Below are positions 29,301 through 41,200 of a stretch of 64,000 bases of DNA, one piece after another (position 1 is the first letter of the stretch; each line of letters starts with the position of its first letter). Under the pieces are notes generated by a model that was given only the letters and a program-made list of their open reading frames with translations, had not been told where the DNA came from and did not search any database. Location: contig JASAMV010005104.1 in NCBI GenBank assembly GCA_030248065.1, positions 1 through 64,000 on the forward strand. The letters run 5' to 3'. The position numbers were made by a program, and so were the translations under genes. This stretch comes from Rhynchonema sp. JSB1_4. Lineage: Eukaryota; Nematoda; Chromadorea; Monhysterida; Xyalidae.

Positions 29301-32300
29301 CACCAAGTTTTGTGCTATCTGCTATGTTCCGTGCTTAGCTCGCAGTTCATTGCAAGTGGTCCACTATAAACAAGCTAGACTGTACGTCTGATTATAATGT
29401 TTCAGCATTCTTCATCATCTTCAACAGCTGTCATCGTGGCCAACCAGAGATGGCCGCGCAATACACCAATCTGATCGATGAGCCATTCGAGGCGTTTATG
29501 CGATGTTTCATCATGAGTATTGGCGAATTCGCAGAGTTCTACCATCTAATGAATCAGTGTCGACTGAGGGATGCTGGCAAGGTTGGCCGATGGGGCGCGC
29601 TTTGAATCACTGCCCAGCCAACCCTATATATAAGTACAGAAAAGATCTCTCCTGCCTGGCATGATGATTTGATATGGTGAACAGTCTACCATCTTGATGG
29701 CGACATGTACGGGAAACGGCATTTTCCAGTCACCAAAAGGGCCCACATCGCCCCGAAATAAAGGACTGCATTGGAGATTGGTACATGACTCTGTGCATCG
29801 TTCAAATGCATCCAATAGCGGGCCGCAACACACTATGCGCCGATCACGTTGCAAACAAGTATACTGTACTCACGTATGGCTGGTGATGTTTCAGATCCTG
29901 TTCATAATCTTCGAGTTGTTGGTGTCGGTTATGTTGGTCAATCTGTTGATCGCTATGATGGCGCGCACGTATGAATTGATCGCTGCCACTGCGAATGAGT
30001 GGAAACGTCAGGTGCGTCAAAGCATTAAACCATAGTTCTCCATGCCTCACTCGAATAGAACCCTCGCTGGTGAGCGATGATTCCGACAAATGTAAAAAAC
30101 ATAACCACAAATTTTTTCCGAATAGCGTGGAGGTTTCAAACATAAAGTCCGGTTTTCCGTCTTTTTCGAATGGTATCCCAGGGGTTTTATTTGGAAAACT
30201 CCGGTTGTTCTGCTATGTGTGCCAGCTCAACTACCATAGACCGAATTAAACTTGATGATCGGATGCGACATCGAATATCCAATTTAGATAGGGTATACAT
30301 ATGTATATTGGACATGTGATGTTTCAGTGGGCCAATGTAATCCTGATGCTGGAAGAACAGCTGACGCCACGTGAACGCATGTTGGCTGTGTTGAAGTACT
30401 CACGGCCGTTGACCACCGACAAACGAAAACGGGCATTCGTCGTCATGTGGAATCGATCGGTATGTGGGCACAGGATAAGTCAGAAGTCCTCTCTCAATAC
30501 CTACAATAGTGTCTGGAGAACCGGCGGAGATAAGAAGCCTGTTCGTCAGATCGGATCTGAATCACGGATACAGGCTGTTACGGTTGCTGCCCAATGTGTA
30601 CATAGAAGCGGACTTTGTTGTGTTTGATTTAGTGTAGCTTGAGTGTGGAGTCTATCACGAAAGACTATCGGTGTAAACAACCAATGTGCCGACAAAGGAT
30701 AGACTACGTAAGTTACGAAGAAGACAAACACAAACATTGCTAAACAGCATCAACTCTTTGAATCTTAGTTTAACACAAACAATGAGTTGAGCAGAATTAA
30801 CAACACAATAATTGAAAAATATAACAAACAAGACGAATTACTAAACTATTACGAAAGCTCAGGAAGTTGCAAGATTAAAAGCAAAATTGTGAAATCTGTA
30901 TCTGACTGAAGATACAAACACTCCGGCGGGCTGATGTTATAAAAACGTGAATAAAACAACTGAGAAGTAGACAAATACAACTTCGACAAAAAACAAGGTT
31001 ACAAAATGTCACCGGTTGTTGGAAAACGTGTTCTCGCCTTAGCCATCAGCTGATTCGATCGCAACACATGGATATGCGAACCGGCCAACGTCTTGCTTTG
31101 TTGTACGCACTGCACTGATGGTAGTGATGCTCCATCATAGGCAACGGTGCCAGGCAAACCGGGCCGTGATTGCTCGTTGTCTGGCGACCAAGAAAAAACA
31201 CGCATTGAAGGAGGTTGGCCACAACCGAGAAGCAGCGCGACTCGTGCGAAACGATAAAGTCGTGGTTGAATTGATGCTCACGATGCACCAAGAGATGAGG
31301 GCGTTGGGCAAAGACCACAAGTCGCAAGAAGAACGAAACAACTACCGGCCATGTGCGCATCGACGCCTGGACAACACGCAACCTTGCCATCGCTCAAAAA
31401 GGTCTGCACCGTCACCACAGAGGCACAGCACCATCAAACCGTACATGATAATTGAGGAAGCCACAACAACGTTGAACACCATCTTGCCACTGACAAATAA
31501 CAAAATCGAAGTCAAGCTGAGCGAAGCCGACAATCTAGCCGATCTACTAAGCTATGTACGTGACCGTGCTATCTAAGCTACTGGCAAAAACAGCAGTGGA
31601 CATCTTTTTCGGCAGTCGGTTCATGAAGACCCAGCCCCGGTACCCCCTTGGTCGCCTGCCTGATGATGCTTTGCAGATCGGAGACTCCATCATCAATCAC
31701 CCAACCCGTCTTCATTAACCGACTGCCGAAGACCACTGCTGTTTTTGCCAATGGCCTAGATGTATTCAACGGGTTGGGTGGTTGACGATGGAGTCTCCGA
31801 TCTGCAAAGCATCATCAGGCAGGCGACCAAGGGGGTACCGGTGCTTGGTCTTGATTTACCGATTTGCCGAAAAAGATGGCCCCTGCTGCCTTTGCCAGTG
31901 GCTTGAATAGCGCACTCACGTATGTAGCTTAGTAGATCGGCTAGATTGTCGGCTTCGCTCAGCTTGACTTCGATTTTGTTATTTGTCAGTGGCAAGATGG
32001 TGTTCAACGTTGTTGTGTCTTCCTCAATTATCATGTACGGTTTGATGGTGCTGTGCCTCTGTGATGACGGTGCAGACCTTTTTGAGCGATGGCAAGGTTG
32101 CGTGTTGTCCAGGCGTCGATGCGCGCATGGCCGGTAGTTGTTTCGTTCTTCGTTCGACTTGTGGTCTTTGCCAACGCCCTCATCTCTTGGTGCATTTTGA
32201 GCATCAATTCAACCACGACTTTATCGTTTCGCTCGAGTCGCGCTGCTTCTCGGTTGTGGTCAGCCTCCTTGAGTGCGTGTTTCTTCTTGGTCAGCAAATA

Positions 32301-33749
32301 ACGAGCAATCACCTGTTCGTCTTCTTCGTTGTTGGACGACAAGATGAGGATGAAGGTGTGTTTAAGTTGTTGAACAGGAACAGTTGCAAAATCGGTATGG
32401 AACGTGCGAAACGAACATGTGAAATGACGCAAACTAAAACCGACTAAAGCAAGTAGGATGGAGCTAAAATGAGACAAAACATCCATGTGCAACACAGAGA
32501 AGCGGTGCCGAATGGAAAAACATAATATCCTGCTGAAAGGCACAATATAGGTGAACAATCTATCTGTCTATGTTAAAAAAAATAAAAATGTTACTTGATT
32601 ATATCAGAGCAAAATAACGTGCCCCGAGTCCCGATCGATTCACTTATGAAGAGAGCCCGTGTTTCTGAGACTTATACTAATGCAGAACGCAATTTGGACC
32701 AGCGTACAAATTGTACCGACCCAAAGTCTTCCTTTTCTCTTAACAGGAGGAGGAAGTGATTGAGCGAGCGGAGGAGCGTGCCGCGCAGCTGCAGGAGTAC
32801 CGCGATCGCAAACGTCAGATGCTACGACGTCGCCTGTACCCGGAAACGGACTCGGGTCGCGCCAGTCGCGCTGCGACGGCCATGGGCGGGCTCAATGAAC
32901 AGAAACGAAGTATTATGCAGGTGTGCAGTACCGCCTCGCTATAGTCACCCTTTCTGTGGTTACACCGTCGAACTAGTAACGACATACAGTAAGGCCAACC
33001 AATCTCCTATCAGTGCCTTTGCCTTACGTCATCGAAAACATCTATTTCTGACCCTTACTGTAAGACTAACGTACGTAACTAACCTAGCAAGGCTAGGTTT
33101 ATAACATTCGAACTCACCTGAGGTTTTCACATTTAGCCGCTATTTCTTTGTCTCAGTGAAAATATTTTCACTTTTTAGGCTGTGAGCAGATCAACGCGGA
33201 ATGCGGGATGCGGAATTAGTTTAAAAACAGCAACTCTGTATTGGTCGCACAATGACTTTATAAGAATTGGTCAAATTTTTTCCTGAATCGTAAAGAGGGA
33301 CAGTGACGGGGCAATGACGTTGCGTTGCGTGATCGCACACAAAGCATGTTGTAAAGAGAATGTTTCAGACCGCCGGCAACGTGGTTGATCTGCTAGATAA
33401 TTTTCAGCTGAAAATGTTTTGTGAGAATCACAAATAGCACAGTGGTTAAGAGTGACTGAACGTGAAAATCAGGATTGATTTGATGAATTCTTATATAGTC
33501 ATTGTGCGACCTACCTGTAAGAACCTTAACTGTACAGCTAAAGCACTGTGGCGCTTCAAGAAAATGTTTCAAAGTCTGTTTGGCGCGTTAGGGCTATGAG
33601 ACTACGCTGGTTTTTATTCCGCATTCCGCATTCCGAGTTTATCTGCTCACAGTCACAGCCTTAGCCCCCTCAACAAAATATTATTTTCTTCCCAGGTCGC
33701 TGTGCAAGGTTTCGTCGACAACGCTACCGTAGGTGATTTGTACGACTAG
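23189..33749 (+). CDS. trpv: TRPV cation channel, Nanchung/OCR type, complete, 20 exons
   Basis: Ankyrin-repeat TRPV channel of the invertebrate Nanchung/OCR class, which in flies and nematodes works in the cilia of sensory neurons. Twenty exons join to 2697 nt, 898 aa plus stop, close to the family's 830-940. The N terminus (MGQSSS, then [14 protein letters not shown]), the ankyrin block with [42 protein letters not shown] and NTVLHMMVI, and the pore end [14 protein letters not shown] are class markers; the Inactive/OSM-9 branch has a different ankyrin insert. An acidic, arginine-rich coiled-coil tail follows. The start is the first ATG in frame; the stop is TAG at 33747. Intron 18 (2.3 kb) and intron 19 contain mobile-element sequence. 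No frameshift or stop was seen. Confidence 0.94.
31166..32312. mobile_element. Large inverted repeat with coding-like arms (TRPV intron 18)
   Basis: Two arms of about 545 bp (31166-31710 and 31770-32312) are near-identical reverse complements around a 60 bp spacer. Each arm, read toward the centre, encodes the same helical, Lys/Glu-rich peptide ([27 protein letters not shown], then [13 protein letters not shown]), with differing frame breaks in the two copies. It looks like a head-to-head duplication of a piece of a transposon-encoded gene. I do not recognise the protein family. Confidence 0.8.
33176..33664. mobile_element. MITE-like element with nested inverted repeats (TRPV intron 19)
   Basis: The outer terminal inverted repeats, about 40 bp, start TAGGCTGTGAGCAGAT at 33176 and end with the complement at 33664; the right copy has a small insertion (CTGTGA repeated). 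An inner pair, GGTCGCACAATGACT and onward at 33243-33268 versus its complement at 33486-33511, lies within. It is about 490 bp with no coding capacity. Confidence 0.85.
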
Positions 33750-36700
33750 ATGATGTTTCATTTCTTGGACTGCTACGTGCAGGATGTCACTGATGTGCAA
33801 TACCGGTGTTTTCTTTGCTTTTGGTTGCAACCATACGTATGTACCTAGTTGTTCCGAATATCATTGTATCTTGTGTATGTGTACCATATTACTGCATAGG
33901 ATTATGAGTATTGAAATTCGAACGTTTGTCTAATTGTGCCCGTACTTTTGGTTGCTATGCTTGTTTCGCAAGTTGTTGGGCTGTTTTGACACTAACTTTT
34001 TAGAGCAGATCAAGTACCATAAGTGATTGGACTTTTCATAAAATGCAAATTTTCTGTTACCGTTTTTACTGCGGTATCTCAACGGCTACACCGGTAGGGC
34101 AACGCCCAGTTTGGTCATTGAGACGGGTCTGGCGGGAAACTGTCCCGTAAATTTTTTGTCCAAATTTAGAGTTCTAATTTTTGTTTATTACTCTGGGCCA
34201 GGACAAAAATTGCGGTTTGTGCACATCTTGGAGGAACAGTGTGGAAGACGCACAGTCATATTCGAATTTCAAGCTCCTGCTCTCCGGGAAATTTTGGCCG
34301 AATTTTATCGAATTCGGTAAAAATTTTACAGATTCTCGTTAAAATTTTGAGCACATAAACTGTCGGTAAAATTTACAGACTGTCTGTAAAATATTACGTG
34401 TGTTGCATAGCAGCTGCCGTTTTACAGAATGTTGGTAAATTTACAGACAGTTGGTAAAAGTGGGACTTTACAGACTTCATCGGTGATTTTATTTCCACTG
34501 CAACAGGCTGCTTTTGTCCATAATATCACTCGTTGATTGTGTAAAATGACAGGATACATAAGTACATACTGTAAATACCCACCAAAACACGCATATGTAT
34601 GGTTGAGAACAATCTAAATGAGAACTAAAAAGTACCATAAGGAGTGTTACGAACCCATTCGTAAAATAACGCAAACACACCAAAATATTGATACACAGAA
34701 CTTATTGCGGTATTAAGAGACAAGTATATAACTGTTGAAATGGCTACACAATTAATGCGCGTTCCAATAGTGGTGGTTTAGGCTTGGAACTACTGTAGAC
34801 ATGGGTAGGTAAAGTAAGCCTCGTAAGCCGAGTCTAAACCACTATTGGAGGCGAGCTATAATAGTGAGGTACGAGTTCATTTTGGAGTAGATCTCGCCTT
34901 CAATAAATTGCGGTGATCAGTTGCGTTTAGTGTTGGACGGTTTTGATTATTGACACCGACGTGATGATGCGCATCAGCCTTTCTGATCAGCCGATCCTGT
35001 TGGCGACGAAACGAACCGAGTTGAGTTTCAATCGAATTGATTAGTCCGGTCCTGTAATATTGAGACTTACGAGCATTCTCAAACGATAGTAATAGTAGTG
35101 AATATCATTTTGTTGAAATGAAGAAGTTTTTTTTCATTTCCCAAAAATCCACCCAAAATTCGCCCACTTTTCTGTGCCTAAACTCGGTCCTATGCATTGA
35201 GCACAGGCGTAGGCTTAGGCCTTATTTTTCAGGGTTGGCGGAGCTTGGGTGGACTTTTGGGCAAATTAATTACGCGTAAGTCAACACAAAAAAGGTTTCA
35301 AAATCCGCACAAAGCACCAAGATCAAAGTCCAGTCCCTGTTCCATAAATTTACCTGTCATATAGTTTTGTTCGAGTTCCCATACTGATCTTGTGCCAATT
35401 TGTGGACCTGACGCGATGAATCTTGCGAAATTTGACAAACATTGCGCATCGGAATGATTAAAGTTCACATTTTTAGCAGCTGCTGAATAAAGACGCACAG
35501 TTTGTTAAAACAAAGCAGGGATAAGTGACAACACAACGTTATCAATAAGTAAGAAACATTTTCATATGAAACATTTTTGATTCCCGCGCTTTCACCCATT
35601 TTTACAGACAGTTTGTAACGTTTACAAAGTGTCTGTAATTTTTACATATAATCTGTAAAAATTACAGATAGTCAGCGTTTTCATTTTTTACCGACACCCT
35701 CGGTAAAATTATTTTACAGACTCTTCCCGGAGAGTGTGCATGCATGATCATGGCTTACTGCGTGTCATCTAAAAGCCCCTCAAATCAATTTTGACGTCTT
35801 GGCACCGCTGTAGCCGGGTATTTTTATTTTCATAACAGCAACAGACGTTTTTATGTCGTTTTATGACATTTCGTTCCTGGAACAACTGAAAAATGATTTC
35901 TCTGAACGCACCTGAGGGATTTATTGCATGCGCACATGTATTCGGCTTATTCTGATGTCGTTGACGCAGCCAAAGCCGCTATACTGGCGCGTTGCAGCGA
36001 TTTAGGACATGGTTTTGCCCGAAATTCTTGCCTCGACCACAATAGAATCAGGCAGTTTTTCGCAGTTCCTCTCTCGGCTTGGAAATAAGACCGGGACATT
36101 AAGTCAGCAGTCAGCCAAAAAAAAAACAGTCTGCAGTCATTTGCAATCGGGAAAGGAGTACAGTTGCTAATGCCGATTGCAACTTCTTGTAAAAATGCCC
36201 ATAAATCAGTCGGTGATCCGGGCCAGCGCGCGCCGTTTTGCTTCTTGGGTTTTTCACTCTCATATGTATTTGACGCGTTCTGTTTGAAACGCGTTGAAAA
36301 ACTTTCTGGCACTTTTTCAACCCATCACATATTCTGATAATGCCGTCAAAAGACCTCTTGGGAAGACCACTGTATCGCCATGTGAAATGATGTAGCGCAC
36401 ATTATATACCTGTGAGGTACTGTAGGCACATCCGGTGATAACTTCTTCTTGAACTTATATTTGGTGGAAGCGCTTTGTGATCCCCAGTCCTTGGATCTTG
36501 CAGGTGGAGGTGCTTTGTGAAATTCACAGGGTATGCTTCTCATGCAAAATATTGTTATTTCTTGTGAGTCGTGACCGATGTCGCTCTGCTCTGTTCTTAT
36601 TTAGGTACAACATGCCTATCAGCTGTTCACAAAGATCACCCTGGACAAAACAAATCTGCCAGAGCTGTTTCATCAAAATTAATGGTTTGTATTTTGTTGC

Positions 36701-38069
36701 TCTTGTGTCGCTGTGTACTGCACTGGACGCTCCTGCGCACACACTGAAATCTGTACCTGGTGAACCTAAGTTTTATTTCGACAGACATTCTAATAACATC
36801 ACAGAAACCTGTTTGAGTACTTTTTTCGTCATGTCTGGTTCAGTTTACGTGGTATATTTTTGTGTGTATATGTTAAAATGTATAAAACGATGCCCGTTTC
36901 GTGTTTCCCCATGTCTTGATCTACTAATGCAAGCAGGACACGCTATCAGCAAATACAATGGCGCTCTTTGGCACACAAAACTACACATGAGGGTGTACAA
37001 GCTACAGGTATTAAATAACTGTTCAAACGAAAATCACTGAAGGAAGACTAAAACCATTTTGGTTCCACTGGACTCCGAGGTTGGTGTACCAACACACTGT
37101 ACAAACGCCGTCTTTTGGCTCGTAATGCTGCACCGTAATGACATCGCTTAGCTTCGTCACTGGCAAAAAACCGCCAGTGGCGTAGGCTTACCGGTTGTGT
37201 AACCATGTTTTGCGCAAAACACTTCCGCATGCTGGAGAATTTCAAATAAGCCACTCCTGGAATAAGTTCCCACTGAGAAACCTATTTCCCATTGAGCCAC
37301 CCATCCACAAGCGGTTTAAGTGACGTTTCCTACGCTGAGAGCTTTTTTGGGTAGTAATGTATCAAAATCTCAAGGCCAAGTCGTGTCCCAAAGCACCCAG
37401 GGGACTTATTTGGCATTCTTCAGTTCCAGGGGAACAGAAGGTGTTTCTGACGTTGCCGGATTTATTTCGGTCACTCTAGAACGCAATTCAGCCCCCATAC
37501 AACAGTCACCGTATTATGCGTATGCTGTCTTCTTGAGTTTTTGACCAACTTTTTCAACGGCCGGCATCCGCTATCGGAGCAGCTGCACATTGCAAGGGAA
37601 TAAAAACTACCTAAACAGAAGAACACGGTGTGCTTCCAGTACATCATTTACGGCCACTCTCACGCTCCACAATCGGAATAAATTTTAATTGCACCACAGG
37701 CACAAGTGCCGTTGGCTGACGGCGACAATGTTTAGTGCGTAATTCCAGTGCACGCGCATGAGAGCAGGCCAATTCGCAGCCCATTTTTCAATACGATAAT
37801 ATCGAATGGATCTGTTTTGAAACCATTTGGGCCTATGGCTTCTAAATCGGCTCACCCCGCTGGAAAAAACATCCAAATTTGTCTGATGTTAGCTCAAGCT
37901 CAACTATGTAGGTAGGTAAACCTCTTCTGCCAACGATCTTAAAGCACTATAAACAATAGAACGTCTAACGAAGGTCGGATCTGATATTTCTGACTTAACC
38001 AGCGCTTGCCTTTAGAGCACAAAAGCGTGAAGATCTTACTAGAATCATGAGAAATTTACGTTCTACAGG

Positions 38070-38213
38070 CAACTGTGCGCTCTGTTTGTGTGGTGCGCGA
38101 TATGGTTTGAGTACACCCTCGGGTTATTCATTAGCATTGTCCAAGGTTTGAAGATTCAGCCATCCAACTTTCGCCGATTCTTGTTGCTCGTCTTACTGTT
38201 TCGAATTCGAATA
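38070..38213 (+). other. Unassigned exon-like stretch, membrane-like
   Basis: It follows a CTACAG acceptor and is open to a GT at 38215. The frame reads hydrophobic with arginines every few residues at its end (NFRRFLLLVLLFRIRI), which resembles the S3-S4 part of a voltage-gated channel. Neighbouring pieces do not connect to it in phase. It could be chance or a decayed gene. Confidence 0.2.
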
Positions 38214-41200
38214 AGTCCAGGCGTATGACAAGCCATTGTAGGCAAATGCAGTTACTACAAATGTGCGACGGTATAACCACGAATCGCGTAAAAACTTGCC
38301 TCAATTTCACAATGGGTCAGCAGACTAACTTTGTTTCGTCGGCGTGGCAAAAAAGTGGAAATTGTGTTTGCAGACCGAAAAGAACAATCCTGAGTGCGTC
38401 AGTACTCAGCATTGACACAGCGGTTGGCTGGTTGCGAAGCGAAAGGCAATATTGTCTACAACGACGACAACCAAAGACCGGAATTTACGCCGGGCTACAG
38501 ACGCCAATTCATATTATGAAAAAATTCAATTCTAAAAAAATCACGCACCGAAGATATTTTGTCTTTGATCACGACAGGTCCGTTTAGAAACACTGCACTT
38601 GCTGCTTTTCAACAACATTTCTGCGTTTCCTTAAATCTGTCACGGATGCGCCATCCTGCATGCGCACTGACGATGACCCGGTGCACCGTATACGTGTGTA
38701 AGATTTGTAGGTCGAAACGGGCGACCACAAACGTGCTGCACAATTCGTGTCATGGCACAGAAGTCGTTTCATTCCTTCTCACAGTCTTACCGGAACAGCC
38801 GACCCAAAAAGCCGAAAAAAGTTATGCGTGGGGTATCTCATCACATGAAGACCTCATAAAAAGCCCTCCTTGCGAAACAGCCATTTCACACATTTCGCAT
38901 AGTGGGCAGCACATCTTATTCCTACACGTATAAGCTTTCGATATCTCGGATTTCAGCGTCCGTCCGCCCCGTCACAATGGATGTTCGTCAAAAGTTCCAT
39001 GGGCGCGTGCGCCCAGACTCGAAATGAAAGCACCATCATACGAGGGCGCGAATCAAAATGAAGATGGTCGAATAAAGTAGAGACGTCTTTGGCGCTCCTG
39101 CCCATCCCGTCTCCTGGCGTGGTGGCTGTCTACTTTTCGTCGACTCAAAACGGACCGCGAAAAAGAAGCGCACATAAACTACACATGCAGACGTGATTAT
39201 TTGCTACCGAAAACGTGCTATTGAACAAGCAACCGCATGATGCGACTCCCTCAGGGCCAATGAATGAAAGGCATCGCCAGCCAACGTGCAGTACCTACGC
39301 ACATGCGAAAATAACAAGGCGCGCGCATCGTGCATCCGTAATGAATACAAGAGACAAGCCTAAACATTGCGGCGGGCCACCTAACTGATTTCACCCACCG
39401 TATCGAAACACAACTGCTACACCTAGGCACCCACACTGACATGGTTTCTTGTGTTCGAGACCAAGTTTATTCGAGACCCGTTTTCGTCTTGAAACTTCAG
39501 CCGGTGTCAATCAAAGTCGGTTGCTTGCCCGCCCCGCCCCTTGTGCGCATGTGATGTCACAGGATCGGCCGAGCATGCAGCAGCCCTCAAAGGCAGCTGT
39601 CAAGTGCCCAACCACTTCTCTTGAACGCACCACGTCCGCGCACGCGCTGCTGTTCCCGACCGAAATTCAGAGGGTATACCTTTGGCAGATACTTGCATTG
39701 TTGTTATTGGTGCCACGCGCATGCATGCACAACGCCCGAATAGATAGCGAATGGAACCCCAGTTGGGAACCAGTTACTGTGAGTACCGTTCCCTCCCAGC
39801 TTTTATTTATGTGCGTGGCACTGGTATTCTGTAATTACTGCATGTGTCCACCCACATGATTATTATTAGTAAACATTTTATGTTCATGTTATTCATGAGT
39901 TTGATTCCCGTCAAACTTTTCTCACACAACAGAAATCTCATGTCTGTGCAGTAGATGCACGTCCAGTCACGTTCGCAAGTGCGTAACCCCATACCGTAAG
40001 CTCTGGGTTCTTATTTATACTTGGTGCACCTTCATCCTCACTTGGAGCCTCAAATTCCATTTTCATGGTTCGGACCCTCAAACAGTTGTTGAGTCCAGAA
40101 CAGGTTTCGATTATGAATCGCAGTGTTCAATTTGTTTTCCAAAAATATAAAGGAACAACGTCATTTTCTGTTCTCAAGCACAATTGTATTATTCGTTGTG
40201 GGTTAATGTGGAAGACAAATGAATTGTGAGCTTTTTGCGTGGCGGGTGGTTGAACTTGATAAGTTATACCAAGCTGACCAGCCAAACCGGTTTTTTCATA
40301 TTTCTTGGGGCTCGAGCTAAAAGTGGAATGTCCAAATCTGGAACTTGACTTCGGAACAGCAAACGAGGTACGTATATGTGCATTACGTATTATGTATATT
40401 CCTGTTTCCAAAGATCCGATGAACACATCAGCCTGCTTCCCAAGGGCGGATCCAGGGAGCCACAGGGCCCATGGTCTTCCTTTGGTCCATTTTGGCTCCT
40501 GAAGGCGGGCACCGTTTCGGAAGGAAGACGGGAAATGGACCATTTTTCACTCTGATACACTTCAAAAGTCAAAAAATCGCGCGCTTCGCGCGTCGGATAC
40601 ATGCAACCATTTTCAATGGAATTTGGCGTTGGTGCGCGAAAAAAGTGCCAAAATTTCGCAGCGCATTGTCACATTTTGTGTCATGTTTGGTGTAAAAAGC
40701 ACCACATATTCTAAACAAGCGCTCGATAAAAATGACGTTTTGAATTTGGCCCCTCCCTTGGCCAAAAGCTGGATCTGTCACTTCTTCTTCCAGTTATGGT
40801 TCGAATGACATCAATATCGTGCCGCAAACCAAAGATTCCAGCAAACTTTTTCTAGAATAAAGGCCCAGTTTTTGGCGGTTTTGTTTAAAAACGGTAAACT
40901 TTCGGGACGGATCAGTTGATTGATAGGATGGTCAAGCGATATGCGAAAATGCACGAGGTGCGTTGCTTCACTCCATGACACGTTGTGGCTGCACGCGCGC
41001 GAAAACGCTTGACGTAAGCTGCAGTATACATAGCTGTCTACTTCGGTGCTGCTATTAGCACGTGTAGGGTCTAAAAATTCGCATGGACTGTACGGCCCAC
41101 AAAATAATGAAAGGACCCACGTTGTCAAAACAGACCAATGGTGTTACTTGCATTGCCTTGCGAAGTTTTCAAATGGCAAAGCAAAAAAACGCTTTTATTT

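Larger units (their letters stand above)
26390..33749 (+). other. trpv: TRPV membrane domain and C-terminal tail, exons 10-20
   Basis: Exons 26390-26482, 27249-27363, 27672-27800, 27893-28000, 28337-28488, 28914-29023, 29406-29581, 29895-30011, 30328-30459, 32747-32920 and 33696-33749 encode residues 446-898. S1 is in exon 10. Exons 11-12 give a long extracellular S1-S2 loop with NST and NVT glycosylation sequons and several cysteines. S2 is in exon 13, S3-S4 in 14, S5 in 15 ([10 protein letters not shown]), the pore in 16 ([13 protein letters not shown]), S6 in 17. Exon 19 is a charged coiled coil. Exon 10 could end later by sequence, but only the donor at 26483 keeps phase. Confidence 0.9.

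Noticed and set aside
31118..32558. Two facing frames as host genes
   Set aside because: They are mirror copies with different frame breaks inside a TRPV intron, better explained as duplicated mobile-element sequence.
36477..37040. 187-codon open frame as a gene
   Set aside because: Frames of this length are expected about once by chance in 64 kb, its start lacks support and adjacent exons do not connect; kept only as a weak channel-like observation.
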